A DNA stretch of 48,412 bases from Gemmataceae bacterium (lineage in GTDB: Bacteria > Planctomycetota > Planctomycetia > Gemmatales > Gemmataceae), in assembly GCA_020847555.1 (NCBI GenBank), contig JADLBT010000167.1, forward strand, positions 1 to 48,412, read 5' to 3'. This document shows positions 8,337 through 18,200 of this stretch, piece after piece. The first letter of the stretch is position 1. Each line of letters begins with the position of its first letter. The notes under the pieces are model-generated. The model worked only from the letters and a program-made list of their open reading frames with translations, had not been told where the DNA came from and ran no database searches. A program made the translations under genes and the position numbers.

Positions 8337-9428
8337 ATGACCGCTTCTCCCCTTCGCGTCAACCTGGCCGAGCGCAGCTACGACATCGTCGTGACCAGCG
8401 GCGACCCGGCGGGGTTGGGTCCGTTCGCGCGCCAGCACAGCCGGGGCCAGTTCGCCTTCGTCGTCACTGACGAGAACGTCGCCCCCCACGCCCGGGCCGC
8501 CGAGGCGTCCCTGGCGAGCGCCGGCTTTCGGACGGCGCTGGCCGTCCTCCCGCCCGGCGAGGGGCAGAAGTCGCTCGGCGTTGCAGCCCAGCTGTACGAC
8601 CAGCTCGTTGACATACACGCGGACCGGCGGACCCTGGTCGTCGCGGTGGGCGGCGGCGTCATCGGCGACCTGGCCGGGTTCGTCGCCGCCACGTACAACC
8701 GCGGGCTGCCGCTGCTGATGATCCCGACCACCCTCCTGGCGATGGTGGACAGCTCCGTCGGCGGCAAGGTGGCGGTCAACCATCCGCGCGCCAAGAACCT
8801 GATCGGCACGTTCCACCAGCCGGTCGGTGTCTGGATCGACACTGCGGCCCTCGACACGCTGCCGCCGCGCGAGTACCGCAGCGGACTCGCCGAGGTCGTC
8901 AAGTACGGCGTCATCCTCGACGAGGAGTTTTTCACATACCTGGAGGCCAGCGCGGCCGCGGTGCTGGAGCGGCGGCCGGACGCGGTCCGTCATGTGGTGA
9001 CGCGCTGCTGCCAGCTCAAGGCGGACGTGGTCGAGCAGGACGAACGCGAGGAGACGGGGCTGCGCGCGGTGCTCAACTACGGCCACACGTTCGCCCACGC
9101 CTTCGAGACGGCGGCGGGCTATGGCGCGTGGCTGCATGGGGAGGCAGTCGCGGCCGGCATGGTGTGCGCCGGGCGGCTGGCGGAGCGGCGCGGGCTGGTC
9201 GGTCCCGCGTTCAGTGAGCGGCAGGTCCGGCTGCTGGAGCGGTTCGGCCTGCCGACCCGGCCCGAGCGATGGCCGACCGAGCAGTTGCGGGCGACGATGC
9301 GCAGCGACAAGACAGCGCTGGCCGGGCGGCTGCGCTTCGTGCTGCCGCGCCGGCTCGGTGAGGTGGCGCTGTTCGACGACATCCCGGAGGCGGCCGTGCG
9401 GGAGGTTCTGGAAGCCGCCCAGCCGTGA
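8337..9428 (+). CDS. aroB: 3-dehydroquinate synthase
   Basis: AroB converts DAHP to 3-dehydroquinate, the second step of the shikimate pathway, using NAD+ and a divalent metal. The 363-residue protein has the usual length and family motifs: PPGEGQKS, AVGGGVIGDLAGFVAATYNRG, PTTLLAMVDSSVGGKVAVNH, NLIGTFHQP, SGLAEVVKYG, and the metal-binding LNYGHTFAHAFE and LHGEAVAAGM histidines. The ATG at 8337 has only a weak ribosome-binding site. It is a monocistronic-looking gene, convergent with the PEP-CTERM gene. Confidence 0.97.
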   Translation: MTASPLRVNLAERSYDIVVTSGDPAGLGPFARQHSRGQFAFVVTDENVAPHARAAEASLASAGFRTALAVLPPGEGQKSLGVAAQLYDQLVDIHADRRTLVVAVGGGVIGDLAGFVAATYNRGLPLLMIPTTLLAMVDSSVGGKVAVNHPRAKNLIGTFHQPVGVWIDTAALDTLPPREYRSGLAEVVKYGVILDEEFFTYLEASAAAVLERRPDAVRHVVTRCCQLKADVVEQDEREETGLRAVLNYGHTFAHAFETAAGYGAWLHGEAVAAGMVCAGRLAERRGLVGPAFSERQVRLLERFGLPTRPERWPTEQLRATMRSDKTALAGRLRFVLPRRLGEVALFDDIPEAAVREVLEAAQP

Positions 9429-9447
9429 GGGTGGCTCTCTCCTCGCG

Positions 9448-10203
9448 TCAGGCTCGACCGCCCCGGCGCCTTCTGGTTCTCCAGGCGTAGCCGAAACTGA
9501 TCAGTCCGAGAACGCCCCAGGCGGCCAGGCTGGCCGGTTCGGGAATCGCAGGGTCCGGTTGCTGCTGAGGATTCTGCGCGGTTATGAGAAACGCAAAGTG
9601 GAAATCGTTGAGCTGCGTGTGCGGCATGTCGCCTTCCTGGGACGCGCCCGTGTCGCCGAGGAGTTTGTACGGCGACACGAAGAAGAAATTGTTCGTCGGG
9701 ACCGGGTCGCTGGGGGTGAGGTCAAGCCCTCCAAAGCCCTTGCCCACTCCCGTGATGGGGTTCGTCCCATCCTTTCCGTCCGGGAAGAGTTGTCCTCCCT
9801 TCCAGTTGTGAATGGGATCAACCGCCTGGCCATTGACGGACCAGTAGTAAAAGGCTCCCACAAGGAATGCGGGCTCGCTCAGCGGACTGTTGGAGATGGT
9901 CCAATCCCACTGAACGTTGAAGTTGCTGGCCAGGGCGCCGTCCGGGGTGGTGAAGACGAAATCCAGCCACTGGGTGTTAATGTCAACGTTGTGAATTACC
10001 GCCTGCAGGTTCAACTTGCCGCTGCTGGTCGTCAGGGAGTGGACCGCCGTGTCGAGCGTGACGGAGGTTGTTGACAGGTTCCCCGGGAAATTATTTACCT
10101 TTACCTGGTAAGTGCCGCCTGCCTGGATGGGGCCGGCGTGAGCTGGGAGCGCGAAGAAAAGCAACCAGCCCACACCCACAATGCGCGTCGAGCAGAACCT
10201 CAT
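9448..10203 (-). CDS. Secreted PEP-CTERM sorting-signal protein
   Basis: A 251-residue exported protein. The N-terminus is a Sec signal peptide (RIVGVGWLLFFALPAHAG, cleavage near residue 23). The C-terminus is a textbook PEP-CTERM signal: IPEPASL, a hydrophobic helix (AAWGVLGLISFGYAW), then an Arg-rich tail. Such signals are recognised by exosortase, which removes or transfers the C-terminus at the envelope. The middle part is predicted to be beta-rich and has no recognised domain. SD GAGGAGG lies upstream of the ATG at 10203. No exosortase gene is in the window. Confidence 0.85.
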   Translation of the reverse strand: MRFCSTRIVGVGWLLFFALPAHAGPIQAGGTYQVKVNNFPGNLSTTSVTLDTAVHSLTTSSGKLNLQAVIHNVDINTQWLDFVFTTPDGALASNFNVQWDWTISNSPLSEPAFLVGAFYYWSVNGQAVDPIHNWKGGQLFPDGKDGTNPITGVGKGFGGLDLTPSDPVPTNNFFFVSPYKLLGDTGASQEGDMPHTQLNDFHFAFLITAQNPQQQPDPAIPEPASLAAWGVLGLISFGYAWRTRRRRGGRA

Positions 10204-10270
10204 CTCGTTTCCTCCTCATGGTGAAGGTGAACGCGACAAAGGAAGAGCAGCTTGTGTAGCTGGAGGCACC

Positions 10271-10286
10271 GGCACATGTCGGGCCA
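10271..10286 (-). promoter_or_regulatory. Possible sigma-54 promoter of the PEP-CTERM gene
   Basis: On the minus strand TGGCCCGACATGTGCC matches the -24/-12 plan (GG, ten bases, GC; consensus TGGCACG-N4-TTGCA). A start near 10260 would leave a leader of about 57 bases before the ATG. The match is imperfect, and such strings occur by chance in GC-rich DNA. Confidence 0.3.
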
Positions 10287-10479
10287 TGCCGCCCTTCAAG
10301 ATATCCCCAAATCTGCTCCGCATTTACCGAAATTATGGAGGTTTGTGAGGCCACGCAAGAAAATTCTGGAATATTCTGCGGCGCATTGGCTATAAATGTT
10401 CATTGGTTCAGGATGTCCCCGGTGAAGCCTCCGGGATGAAATCGGATCCTGGAAGCGGCCCAGGCGTGAGGGTGCAGCC

Positions 10480-11607
10480 GTGTCGTCGCCCGCGTCCCCC
10501 GAAGTCCGAGCCATGCTGACGCTGCAACTGGTGCCCGGCCTCGGCCCACGCCTGACAGCCGGGCTGCTGGAGCGGTTCGGGTCGGCGGTCGCCGCCCTCG
10601 GGGCCAGCGTCGCGGAGTTGCGCCAGGTGCCGTTCCTCGGCGAGAAGGTGGCCGCCGCGATCCACGCCATGCGCGAGACGGCGGACGTGGACGCCGAGTT
10701 GGACTGTATGGCCCGCCACGACGTTCACCTGCGCGTCCTGGGCAGCCCCGACTACCCGGCCGCGCTGGCGTCGATCTACACGCCGCCGCCCCTGCTCTAC
10801 GTCCGCGGCACCCTGGACGAGCGCGACGCGCGGGCGGTCGCGGTGGTCGGCTCGCGCCGGTGTACGGCCTACGGCAAGCGCGTCGTCGAGCGGCTGGCGG
10901 CGGACCTGGCCCGCGCCGGCTACACGGTCGTCAGCGGCCTGGCGCGCGGAACGGACGGGTACGCCCACCGCGGCGCGCTGGAGGCGGGCGGGCGGACGGT
11001 GGCGGTCCTGGCCGGCGGATTAGCGCATATTTACCCTCCGGAACATAAGGATCTGGCCGCCCAGGTCGCGTTGAGCGGGGCGCTGGTGACGGAGTCGGCG
11101 ATGGCGCAGGGACCGCTCGCGACCCTGTTTCCGGCTCGGAACCGCATCATCAGCGCGCTGTCCCTCGCCGTGGTGGTCGTGGAGGCGGCGGAGAGGAGCG
11201 GGGCGCTGATCACCGCCGAGCACGCCGCCGAGCAGGGTCGCTCGGTCCTCGCCGTCCCCGGGCCGATCGACAGTCCGGCGAGCGCGGGGACGAACGCCCT
11301 GATCCGCGACGGCGCGATCCTCTGCCGCGGGGCGGAGGACGTGCTGGAGGAACTCGAGGGCGTCAAGGACCGCGGCCCGCCCCCCGGATCGGCCGTCTCG
11401 TCGCCGCCGCCGTCCGCCGGTCCGCCTCCCGGGCTGGACGAGACGCAGCGGCGCGTCTGGGACTTCCTGGCGGAGGGACCGCGCCATCTGGACGAGATGG
11501 TGCAGCGGCTGGGCGTGCCGGTGCCGCAGCTGTCCGGACTGCTCCTCACCCTGGAGATGCGGAAGGCGGTCCGGCGCCTTCCCGGCAACCGCTACGAGCG
11601 CTGCTGA
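10480..11607 (+). CDS. dprA: DNA-processing protein A
   Basis: DprA binds incoming single-stranded DNA during natural transformation and loads RecA onto it. The 375-residue protein has an N-terminal helix-hairpin-helix-like region (LVPGLGPRLTAGLLERFGS), a Rossmann core (VAVVGSRRCTAYGKR, VVSGLARGTDGYAHRGAL, LAGGLAHIYPPEH, FPARNRIISALS, GALITAEHAAEQGR, VPGPIDSPASAGTN) and a C-terminal winged-helix DML1-like domain (about 315-375). A Pro-rich linker (about 295-315) separates the core from this domain. The start is GTG at 10480 with a GAGGG site; an ATG at 10513 is an alternative. Family identity is secure. Confidence 0.95.
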   Translation: MSSPASPEVRAMLTLQLVPGLGPRLTAGLLERFGSAVAALGASVAELRQVPFLGEKVAAAIHAMRETADVDAELDCMARHDVHLRVLGSPDYPAALASIYTPPPLLYVRGTLDERDARAVAVVGSRRCTAYGKRVVERLAADLARAGYTVVSGLARGTDGYAHRGALEAGGRTVAVLAGGLAHIYPPEHKDLAAQVALSGALVTESAMAQGPLATLFPARNRIISALSLAVVVVEAAERSGALITAEHAAEQGRSVLAVPGPIDSPASAGTNALIRDGAILCRGAEDVLEELEGVKDRGPPPGSAVSSPPPSAGPPPGLDETQRRVWDFLAEGPRHLDEMVQRLGVPVPQLSGLLLTLEMRKAVRRLPGNRYERC

Positions 11608-11779
11608 TTTGTCTGCGGGAGCGGCATAGTTTTCCAGCAGGGGTGGCTGCCCCGGGTGCGATTCGGCATCGGGGGGGTGCGATGGGATCGGGCCTGGGTT
11701 ATACTGGCACGGGAATGGGGAGGCCCGAGCAACAGCTGAGCTTGCTGAGACATTGGCCAGCGAGCGACCGAGGAGAGTC

Positions 11780-13216
11780 ATGCCGACGCTGCTGGTCATT
11801 GACGACGAACCGGCCATTCTGCAATTGGTCCGGTTGCTCTTCGCGGCCCAGCAGGTGGAGGTGATCACGACGACCCGCGCGGAGGAGGGCGTGGACCTGT
11901 TCGCCCGCCGCCGTCCCGACGTGGTCGTCCTCGACGTGGATCTGCCCGACTGCTCGGGCCTGGAAATCTTCCTCAGGCTGCGCCGCCTCGACCCGAATGT
12001 GCCGGTCATCTTCATCACCGGCCAGGGCACGACCGCGACCGTCATCGAGGCGATGGCCCTCGGAGCGTATGACTACGTCTTGAAACCATTTGGGGCGGAG
12101 CAGTTCCAGCAGCTCGTCGGCCGTGCGCTCGAGGCCAGTCGGCGGATGCGGACGCAGGGAGCCGCCCCGGAAACTGCTTCGGACCGAGGGGAGCCGTCCG
12201 CCGAAACCCTGGTCGGCCGCAACCCGGCCATGCAGGAGGTGTACAAGACGATCGGCCGCGTCGCCCGGCGCGACGTGACGGTCCTGATCACCGGCGAGAG
12301 CGGGACCGGCAAGGAACTGGTCGCCCGCGCCATCTACCAGTACAGCCGCCGGGCGTCCGGCCCGTTCCTGGCCATCAACTGCGCCGCCATCCCGGAAACG
12401 CTGCTCGAAAGCGAGTTGTTCGGCCACGAGCAGGGCGCGTTCACCGGCGCCGGGCAGCGCCGCCTCGGCAAGTTCGAGCAGTGCAGCGGCGGGACGCTGT
12501 TCCTCGACGAGATCGGCGAGATGGCGCCGCTGGCTCAGGCGAAGATCTTGCGCGTCCTGCAAGAGCAGCAGTTCGAGCGCGTCGGCGGCAACGTGCCGGT
12601 GCAGACCGATGTGCGGCTGATCGCGGCCACGAATCGCGACCTGGAGCGGATGGTCGCCGCCGGGCAGTTCCGGCAGGATCTGTACTACCGCCTGAACGTT
12701 TGCGCCATCCGCCTGCCGCCGCTGCGCGAGCGGTTGGACGACCTGCCGCTGCTGGTCGATTACTTCCTGCACCGCTTCCGGCGCGAGCTGGACAAGGAGG
12801 TGCGCGGGACTATCCCCGAGGTGTTGGACCTGCTTCGTCGCTACCCGTGGCCGGGGAACCTGCGCGAGCTGCAAAGCGCGCTCAAGCACGCCATGTTGCA
12901 GGCGACCGGCCCGCTCCTGCTACCTGACTTTTTCCACCCAAACCTGCGCTCCGCCGCCGAGGTTCCAAACCTGGTGCTCGCTCCCCCGCCGGGTCCGGCG
13001 GACGACCTGGACGCCCTCGTCGAGGAGCGACTCGAAGGCGGCGCCGGGGAGCTGTACGGCGAGTGGCTGGCACGGGCCGAGCGAAAGCTGTTCGCGCGCG
13101 TCCTCCGCCACACCAACGGCAACCTGTCGCAGGCCGCCCGGGTGCTCGGCATCCACCGCGCCACCCTGCGCAGCCGCCTCGCTATCCTCGGCCTGTCCGT
13201 CGAGGAGCGGGCCTGA
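11780..13216 (+). CDS. NtrC-type sigma-54-dependent response regulator
   Basis: A 478-residue activator that remodels sigma-54 RNA polymerase. An N-terminal receiver domain (1-120) has acidic residues D8 and D9, phospho-acceptor D52 (VVLDVDLPD) and the Lys of LKPFG. The AAA+ domain (about 150-385) has Walker A GESGTGKE at 172-179, the sigma-54 contact loop GAFTGA at 219-224, Walker B TLFLDEIGE and the arginine-finger region. A Fis-type helix-turn-helix ends the protein (GNLSQAARVLGIHRATLRSR). The ATG at 11780 has AGGAGA just before it; an upstream in-frame TTG is unlikely. A -10-like TATACT lies at 11699. No partner histidine kinase is adjacent, so it is an orphan regulator here. Confidence 0.93.
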   Translation: MPTLLVIDDEPAILQLVRLLFAAQQVEVITTTRAEEGVDLFARRRPDVVVLDVDLPDCSGLEIFLRLRRLDPNVPVIFITGQGTTATVIEAMALGAYDYVLKPFGAEQFQQLVGRALEASRRMRTQGAAPETASDRGEPSAETLVGRNPAMQEVYKTIGRVARRDVTVLITGESGTGKELVARAIYQYSRRASGPFLAINCAAIPETLLESELFGHEQGAFTGAGQRRLGKFEQCSGGTLFLDEIGEMAPLAQAKILRVLQEQQFERVGGNVPVQTDVRLIAATNRDLERMVAAGQFRQDLYYRLNVCAIRLPPLRERLDDLPLLVDYFLHRFRRELDKEVRGTIPEVLDLLRRYPWPGNLRELQSALKHAMLQATGPLLLPDFFHPNLRSAAEVPNLVLAPPPGPADDLDALVEERLEGGAGELYGEWLARAERKLFARVLRHTNGNLSQAARVLGIHRATLRSRLAILGLSVEERA

Positions 13217-13827
13217 CCGCCTGCCGGCACCTCCGTACTTTCCCCGATCTGCTGCCTGGTCAACCGTTCGCCACCGGCGAAACGCTGACCAGTTTCAACC
13301 GCGCCGGCGGGCCGGTTTACGTGCGCTACCCTCAGAAAACGCCTGTTCAGCAACGCCACACCCTCGCCGCACAGGCCGGAACTTCGGCACAACCGCGAAA
13401 CCTCAGCAACGCTGACGCCCTCCTGATATTTGGCATGAGAAATGCTCTCAGCCTCTCCCATCTCCACCAACCTGTACCTGACGTGGTCTGGATGGTCCGG
13501 GGCGAGGGCGCGTGACGCTCTATCCCCCGTCCGGCCGCACGTTTCCGCTGGAGTCGTTTCAGTCCGAGGGAGTGAAGGAGCGGTTTCAAAACGCCGCGGG
13601 GGCCAGTGCCCCCTTCGTGCAGCATCCGGAACCGGCCTCCCGGTCGGCGCCCGCTCGCAGCGTGGGGAGCGGACGCTGGCACCCCTCAACCGCCGCCCCG
13701 AACAAGCTCCCCTCACGCGCTGCCCGTCCCCGACGAGTTCCGGATCCGCGGTCCGCTCGGTGGACGAGGCCCGGCATAACGTCGGTCCGATCAACGTTCC
13801 GCCTATTGCTCTTCGGAGGAGGTTCGC
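13217..13827. other. Gene-free region before the protease, with leader hairpin
   Basis: There is no credible gene in these 611 bases. The region holds the -24/-12-like site at 13431-13446, a strong hairpin (GGGGGC 13598-13603 with GCCCCC 13608-13613), and GGAGGAGG just before the protease ATG at 13828. If the sigma-54 site is real, the leader is about 370 bases. Confidence 0.5.
13431..13446 (+). promoter_or_regulatory. Candidate sigma-54 promoter (-24/-12)
   Basis: TGGCATGAGAAATGCT has GG at 13432-13433, ten bases, then GC at 13444-13445, close to the consensus TGGCAYR-N4-TTGCT. It lies about 215 bases after the gene of a sigma-54 activator and about 390 bases before the secreted protease gene, on the same strand. 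Confidence 0.4.
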
Positions 13828-15246
13828 ATGACATCCACCCGCTTCAGCACGTCCCCTCGACTGGGCCGGAAAGGGCGCTCCCCCCAGCGCTCCACCCGGC
13901 TCGAGGTGGAGGCCCTCGAGGCCCGCTGCGTGCCCTACGCCACCACCGGCAACCTTTGGCCCCACCCGGAAGTGGTTTCCCTCAGCTTCATGCCCGACGG
14001 CACCAACGCCGGCGGTCCGCTCAGCGACCTGGATGCCGTCTTCACCACCCGGTTCGGCTCCAGCGCGCCCTGGCAGAACGCCCTCCTCAAGGCGGCCCAG
14101 ACGTGGGCCGCGCAGACGAACCTCAACTTCACCGCCGTCGCCGACAGCGGCGCCGACAGCGGCGCCGGCGCTTACCAGCAGGGCAACCCGGACTTCGGCG
14201 ACATCCGCATCAGCGGGTTCAATTTCTACACCGACAGCCTGCTCGCCCTGAGCTACCTGCCGCCGCAGGTCAACAACTACTCCATCGCGGGCGACATCTC
14301 CTTCAACACCGGCATGCCGTTCGCCGTCAACGGCCTCGACCCCGATCTGTACTCGGTCGGCCTGCACGAGTTCGGCCACGCCCTCGGCCTGGGCCACTCC
14401 ACCAACCCATTCGCGGTCATGTTCCCGATCTACTTCGGGAACTACTACGGGCTCAGCTCCGACGATGTCGCCGGTATCCGCGCCATCTACGGCGGCGCCC
14501 GGTCGCACGACGCCTTCGACCAGGCCGCCAGCAACGGCACCATGGCCAGCGCGACCGACCTCAACGGCTACATCGACAGCCAGACGCAGGCCGGCGCCGT
14601 CACCGGCCTGGACATCACCGCTACCTCGGACGTGGACTGGTACAAGGCGACGGCACCGGCCGACGGCAGCGGGACGCTGACCGTCACTCTGCAGAGCAGC
14701 GGCCTGAGTCTGCTGGCGCCGAGCCTGCGCATCTATAGTTCCTCCGGTTCGCTCCTGGCCACGATCTCCAACACGGGCACGACCGGGTCCACCCTGACCC
14801 GGACGATCAACGTCACCCCGGGCGCGACCTACTACGTCCGCGCCGCGGCGGCGACCAGCTCGGTCTTCGGGGTGGGGGCTTACGGCCTGGCGCTAAACTT
14901 CGGCGCCGGCGCGACACCGGAGATTCCTCTGCCAAACACGCAGGTGCTCAACGGAGATCCGCTCAACGGCGGCGGCGGCATGGCCAACCGGACCGACGCC
15001 GACGGGCGTTCGATCCGGGACGTTCTCGACGGCGACGACCGCGGCCGCCACGGGCGCGGCCACGACCACCGCACGGATCGAAATGATGAGCTACCCTTTG
15101 GTGACGCCCTCGACGTAGCGCCCAGCCCCCACGGAAGGGTTATTCATCGGATTGTGTCCCTCTGGGGCGACCTGGACGCGCTGCCGCCCGGCCTGGGGCG
15201 TGTCTGGGAGCGTTTGTTTGGTGACCTTGACTGGCTGTCGCCCTGA
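13828..15246 (+). CDS. Secreted matrixin-like zinc metalloprotease with PPC domain
   Basis: A 472-residue protein. The N-terminus is basic and carries the planctomycete motif RLEVEALEARCVP (about residues 24-36), found on many large exported proteins of this group that lack a normal signal peptide. The peptidase M10 domain contains the zinc site HEFGHALGLGH (180-190; H180, H184, H190, catalytic E181), followed by a Met-turn-like NPFAVMFP. A beta-rich segment (about 235-360) resembles bacterial pre-peptidase C-terminal domains (DVDWYKATA ... YYVRAAAA). The last 110 residues are rich in Asp, His and Arg and look disordered. GGAGGAGG precedes the ATG. Strong call for the protease; cargo unknown. 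Confidence 0.9.
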   Translation: MTSTRFSTSPRLGRKGRSPQRSTRLEVEALEARCVPYATTGNLWPHPEVVSLSFMPDGTNAGGPLSDLDAVFTTRFGSSAPWQNALLKAAQTWAAQTNLNFTAVADSGADSGAGAYQQGNPDFGDIRISGFNFYTDSLLALSYLPPQVNNYSIAGDISFNTGMPFAVNGLDPDLYSVGLHEFGHALGLGHSTNPFAVMFPIYFGNYYGLSSDDVAGIRAIYGGARSHDAFDQAASNGTMASATDLNGYIDSQTQAGAVTGLDITATSDVDWYKATAPADGSGTLTVTLQSSGLSLLAPSLRIYSSSGSLLATISNTGTTGSTLTRTINVTPGATYYVRAAAATSSVFGVGAYGLALNFGAGATPEIPLPNTQVLNGDPLNGGGGMANRTDADGRSIRDVLDGDDRGRHGRGHDHRTDRNDELPFGDALDVAPSPHGRVIHRIVSLWGDLDALPPGLGRVWERLFGDLDWLSP

Positions 15247-15299
15247 CGCGGGGGTTCCCGACGTCCGGGCGACGCCGCTCTGCGGACGAAGGGGAACCC

Positions 15300-18200
15300 G
15301 TGATCCGATCGCCTTTGACATCCCGCCGGCGCGGGCGTCCGCGCCGGCCCCTCCTCCGGGTCGAGTTGCTGGAGGTTCGCAACGTCCTCTCGGCACCGGG
15401 CGACCCTCTCCTGCTACCCCCGGAACCGCAACCGGACGATACCCTCGACCTGGCGGCCAACCTCGGGCTGTTGGCACCGGGCGCGGGGCTCGTCACGGAC
15501 GGCGCCATCGGCGATAGCCCGGCGGGGGCGGCCGACGTGGACTGGTATCGGTTCACCCTCGGCGACCCGGCCGGCCTCACGCTTCGCGTCGTCACTCCAG
15601 ACGGCCCCGACCCGGCGCCGGTCGTCGTCAGCCTGTACAACGCCGACCCGTTCAACTTCACCGATCCTTACACCCGCCTGGGCCACCGCCTGCTCGCCCA
15701 GGACGACGCGGCCGGCGACAACGTCGTCCGCCTCGATCGGGCGCTGGCGGCCGGGACGTACTACGTCGCGGTCAGCGGCGCCGGCAACCACGCCTTCCAC
15801 CCGTTCCTGGCGGACAGCGGCTACGACGGAAGTACCGGGGCGTACCGACTGCAGGCCGACGCCGCCGACCTCGGCCTCGACCCCTTCGCCGCCCCGGTGG
15901 TTCTGTTCGCCGACCCGGCGCCCGACGCCGTCCTCGACCGCTCCCCGCTGTACGTGCGGCTTTCTCTCAGTGGGCCGCTCGACGTGGATCTCACGCCCCT
16001 GGAGCAGGTCGTCCGCCTGGCCTGGAGCGCCGACGGCGCCTTCGACGGCGCCGAGATCGACGTGCCCATCGCGAGCTACCAGTTCAGTCCCGCGACGAAC
16101 GAGATCCTGCTGCTGCCCGAGGCCCCTCTCGTCCGCGGCTCCTACCAGCTCAGCCTCACGTTCGCGCCCGGGGGCGGCGAGTTCGACCTGCCGCCCGACG
16201 AGCTGGGCGGCCCCGGGGGCGACCTGCCGCCCGACGGCGGGCTCGGGCCGGACTGGATAATGACCTTCCAGGTCGCCGGGCTCGAAGGCGACACAGACCC
16301 GGACGCCGTCCCCGACGACACCGCTGCCGGCGCGCACGACCTGGGCGACGTCACCACCACCGGCCCGGTCCAGGTGGCCGGGCAGATCGGCGACGACTCC
16401 ACGCGCGACCACATCCCCGACGAGCCCGAACTGCCCATCGACCTGCCGTTCATCTGGCCCGGGGCGGACGTGGACCTGTACCACTTCCGCGTGACCGGGC
16501 CGGGGCGCTTCACCCTGACCGCCGAGGTGTTCGCCCAGCGCATCGGCTCGCCGCTCGACCCGGGGCTCAGCCTGTTCCGGTACGACCCCGACCTGGATAC
16601 GCTTGTCCTGGTGGCGGGCAATCGCAACACGGACAACTCCATCCAGCCGACCAGCGGCTTCGGGTTCCCGGTGCGCCTCGACCCCGCGCTGTTCGCCGGG
16701 CTGATCGAGGGGGATTACTATCTTGCCGTCTCCAGCGGGATGAACGTCCCCGACCCGTTGCTGGGAGTTGAGCCCGGGGAGGAAACTATTCTCGGCACGG
16801 TCTTCGACCCCAACGTGTCGCACAGTGGGACCGCCGGCATCAGCACCGGCCCGTACCTGCTCAACCTCCTCGTCCAGCCGGAGAACGACCCGCCGCAGGT
16901 GGTGTCGGTCACGCCCGGCCCGGACGCCGACCTCGACGCACCGCCGACCCTCCTGGAGGTCCAGTTCACCAGGCCGGCCAACCTGCAGCAGCTGGCGTAC
17001 CAGGCGTTCCTGCAGTCCAGCCACGGCGAGCTGGCGGCGGTCTACGTCGAGGCGGACGACGGCTCGCGTTACCACCCGCGCTTCGTGTCGTTCGACATGG
17101 CGACCAACCGGGCGACCCTGCTCCTGCTCGAGGCGTTGCCCGACGGAGAGTACACGCTGCACCTTTCCGGCCCGCTGGGGCTGGCCGACCTCGCCGGCAA
17201 CCCGCTGGTCGGGAACGACCCGGGCGGCGATTACGTGGTGCGCTTCCAGGTCCACGGCCCAGCACGCGGTACGGCCGGAGATCCGCTGACGTGGACCTAC
17301 CAGCCGACCGGCGCCGGCCCGGTTCAGGAGCAGACCCTCGGCACCCTCTTTCCGCTCGAACTGGAGACAGGTGTGCGGATCGTGCGTGACCTGGCGCCGG
17401 CCCCGGAGACCGCCAATGCGTATGTCTTCGAGGTGCTGCAGGCCCAGAAGTACCTGTTCTTCCTGGGCGGGGACGACCTGCCCGCGGGCGTCACCCTGGC
17501 ACTGTTCGACGCGAACGGCGACCCGGTGCCGACGGCGGTCCAGGGGCCGGCGGTCCAGGCGTTCCTCCAGCCGGGCGTGTACCGGGTAGTGCTCGCCGGC
17601 TGGTCCACGGGAACGGCCGTCGGGTATGAGGTGCTGCTCCGGCTCGCCGGGCAGGCGGACAGCCCGGTGCCACTGACATCCGGGCCGGCCCCGGCCATCC
17701 GCCTCCGGCTGCTTAGCCACACCACGCCCCTGCCTCCACCGCCCCCGCCGCCGCCGTCCGGCGGCACCGACACCCCGCCGCCCGGGAACCCGCCGGGCAC
17801 GGGGACGACTCCTCCTGTACCCGCCTCGAACAGTTTGCCCCCGGTCCAGTCGAGCGCGGGCGGCCCGGCGCCGCTGGTACAGACGGCAGCGACGAGTTCA
17901 CCGCCGCGCCTCGACATCCCAATCGGGGACGACCCGCCTTCCCGGGTGGTGCCCGCGGTGTTTCTGGTCTCGACCGGCGAAACATCGAGCCAGCCCGTTT
18001 CCCCGGCCGGCCCGCAGACGGTCACCTTCTTCGGGATCACCGCGGCCCCCCTGGCCGCACCGGATGCCGTGGGCGGCGCTCTACCGACTGGCGGCTCCGG
18101 CCTGTTCAGCGGAGCGCTGGCCCTGTTGCCCGCCCTCGGCGCCATTCCCGGCGGCTCCCCGGCAGTCGGCACGGTCAGTGTGCCTGCCGCGCCGCGGCTG

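Noticed and set aside
9448..10203. Exosortase system in the window
   Set aside because: Only a substrate-type PEP-CTERM protein is visible; no exosortase gene with its Cys/Arg/His motifs was seen.
15414..17720. Long minus-strand open frame of about 768 codons
   Set aside because: Antisense to the PPC/Ig-like protein, with composition mirroring the plus strand and no recognisable domain.
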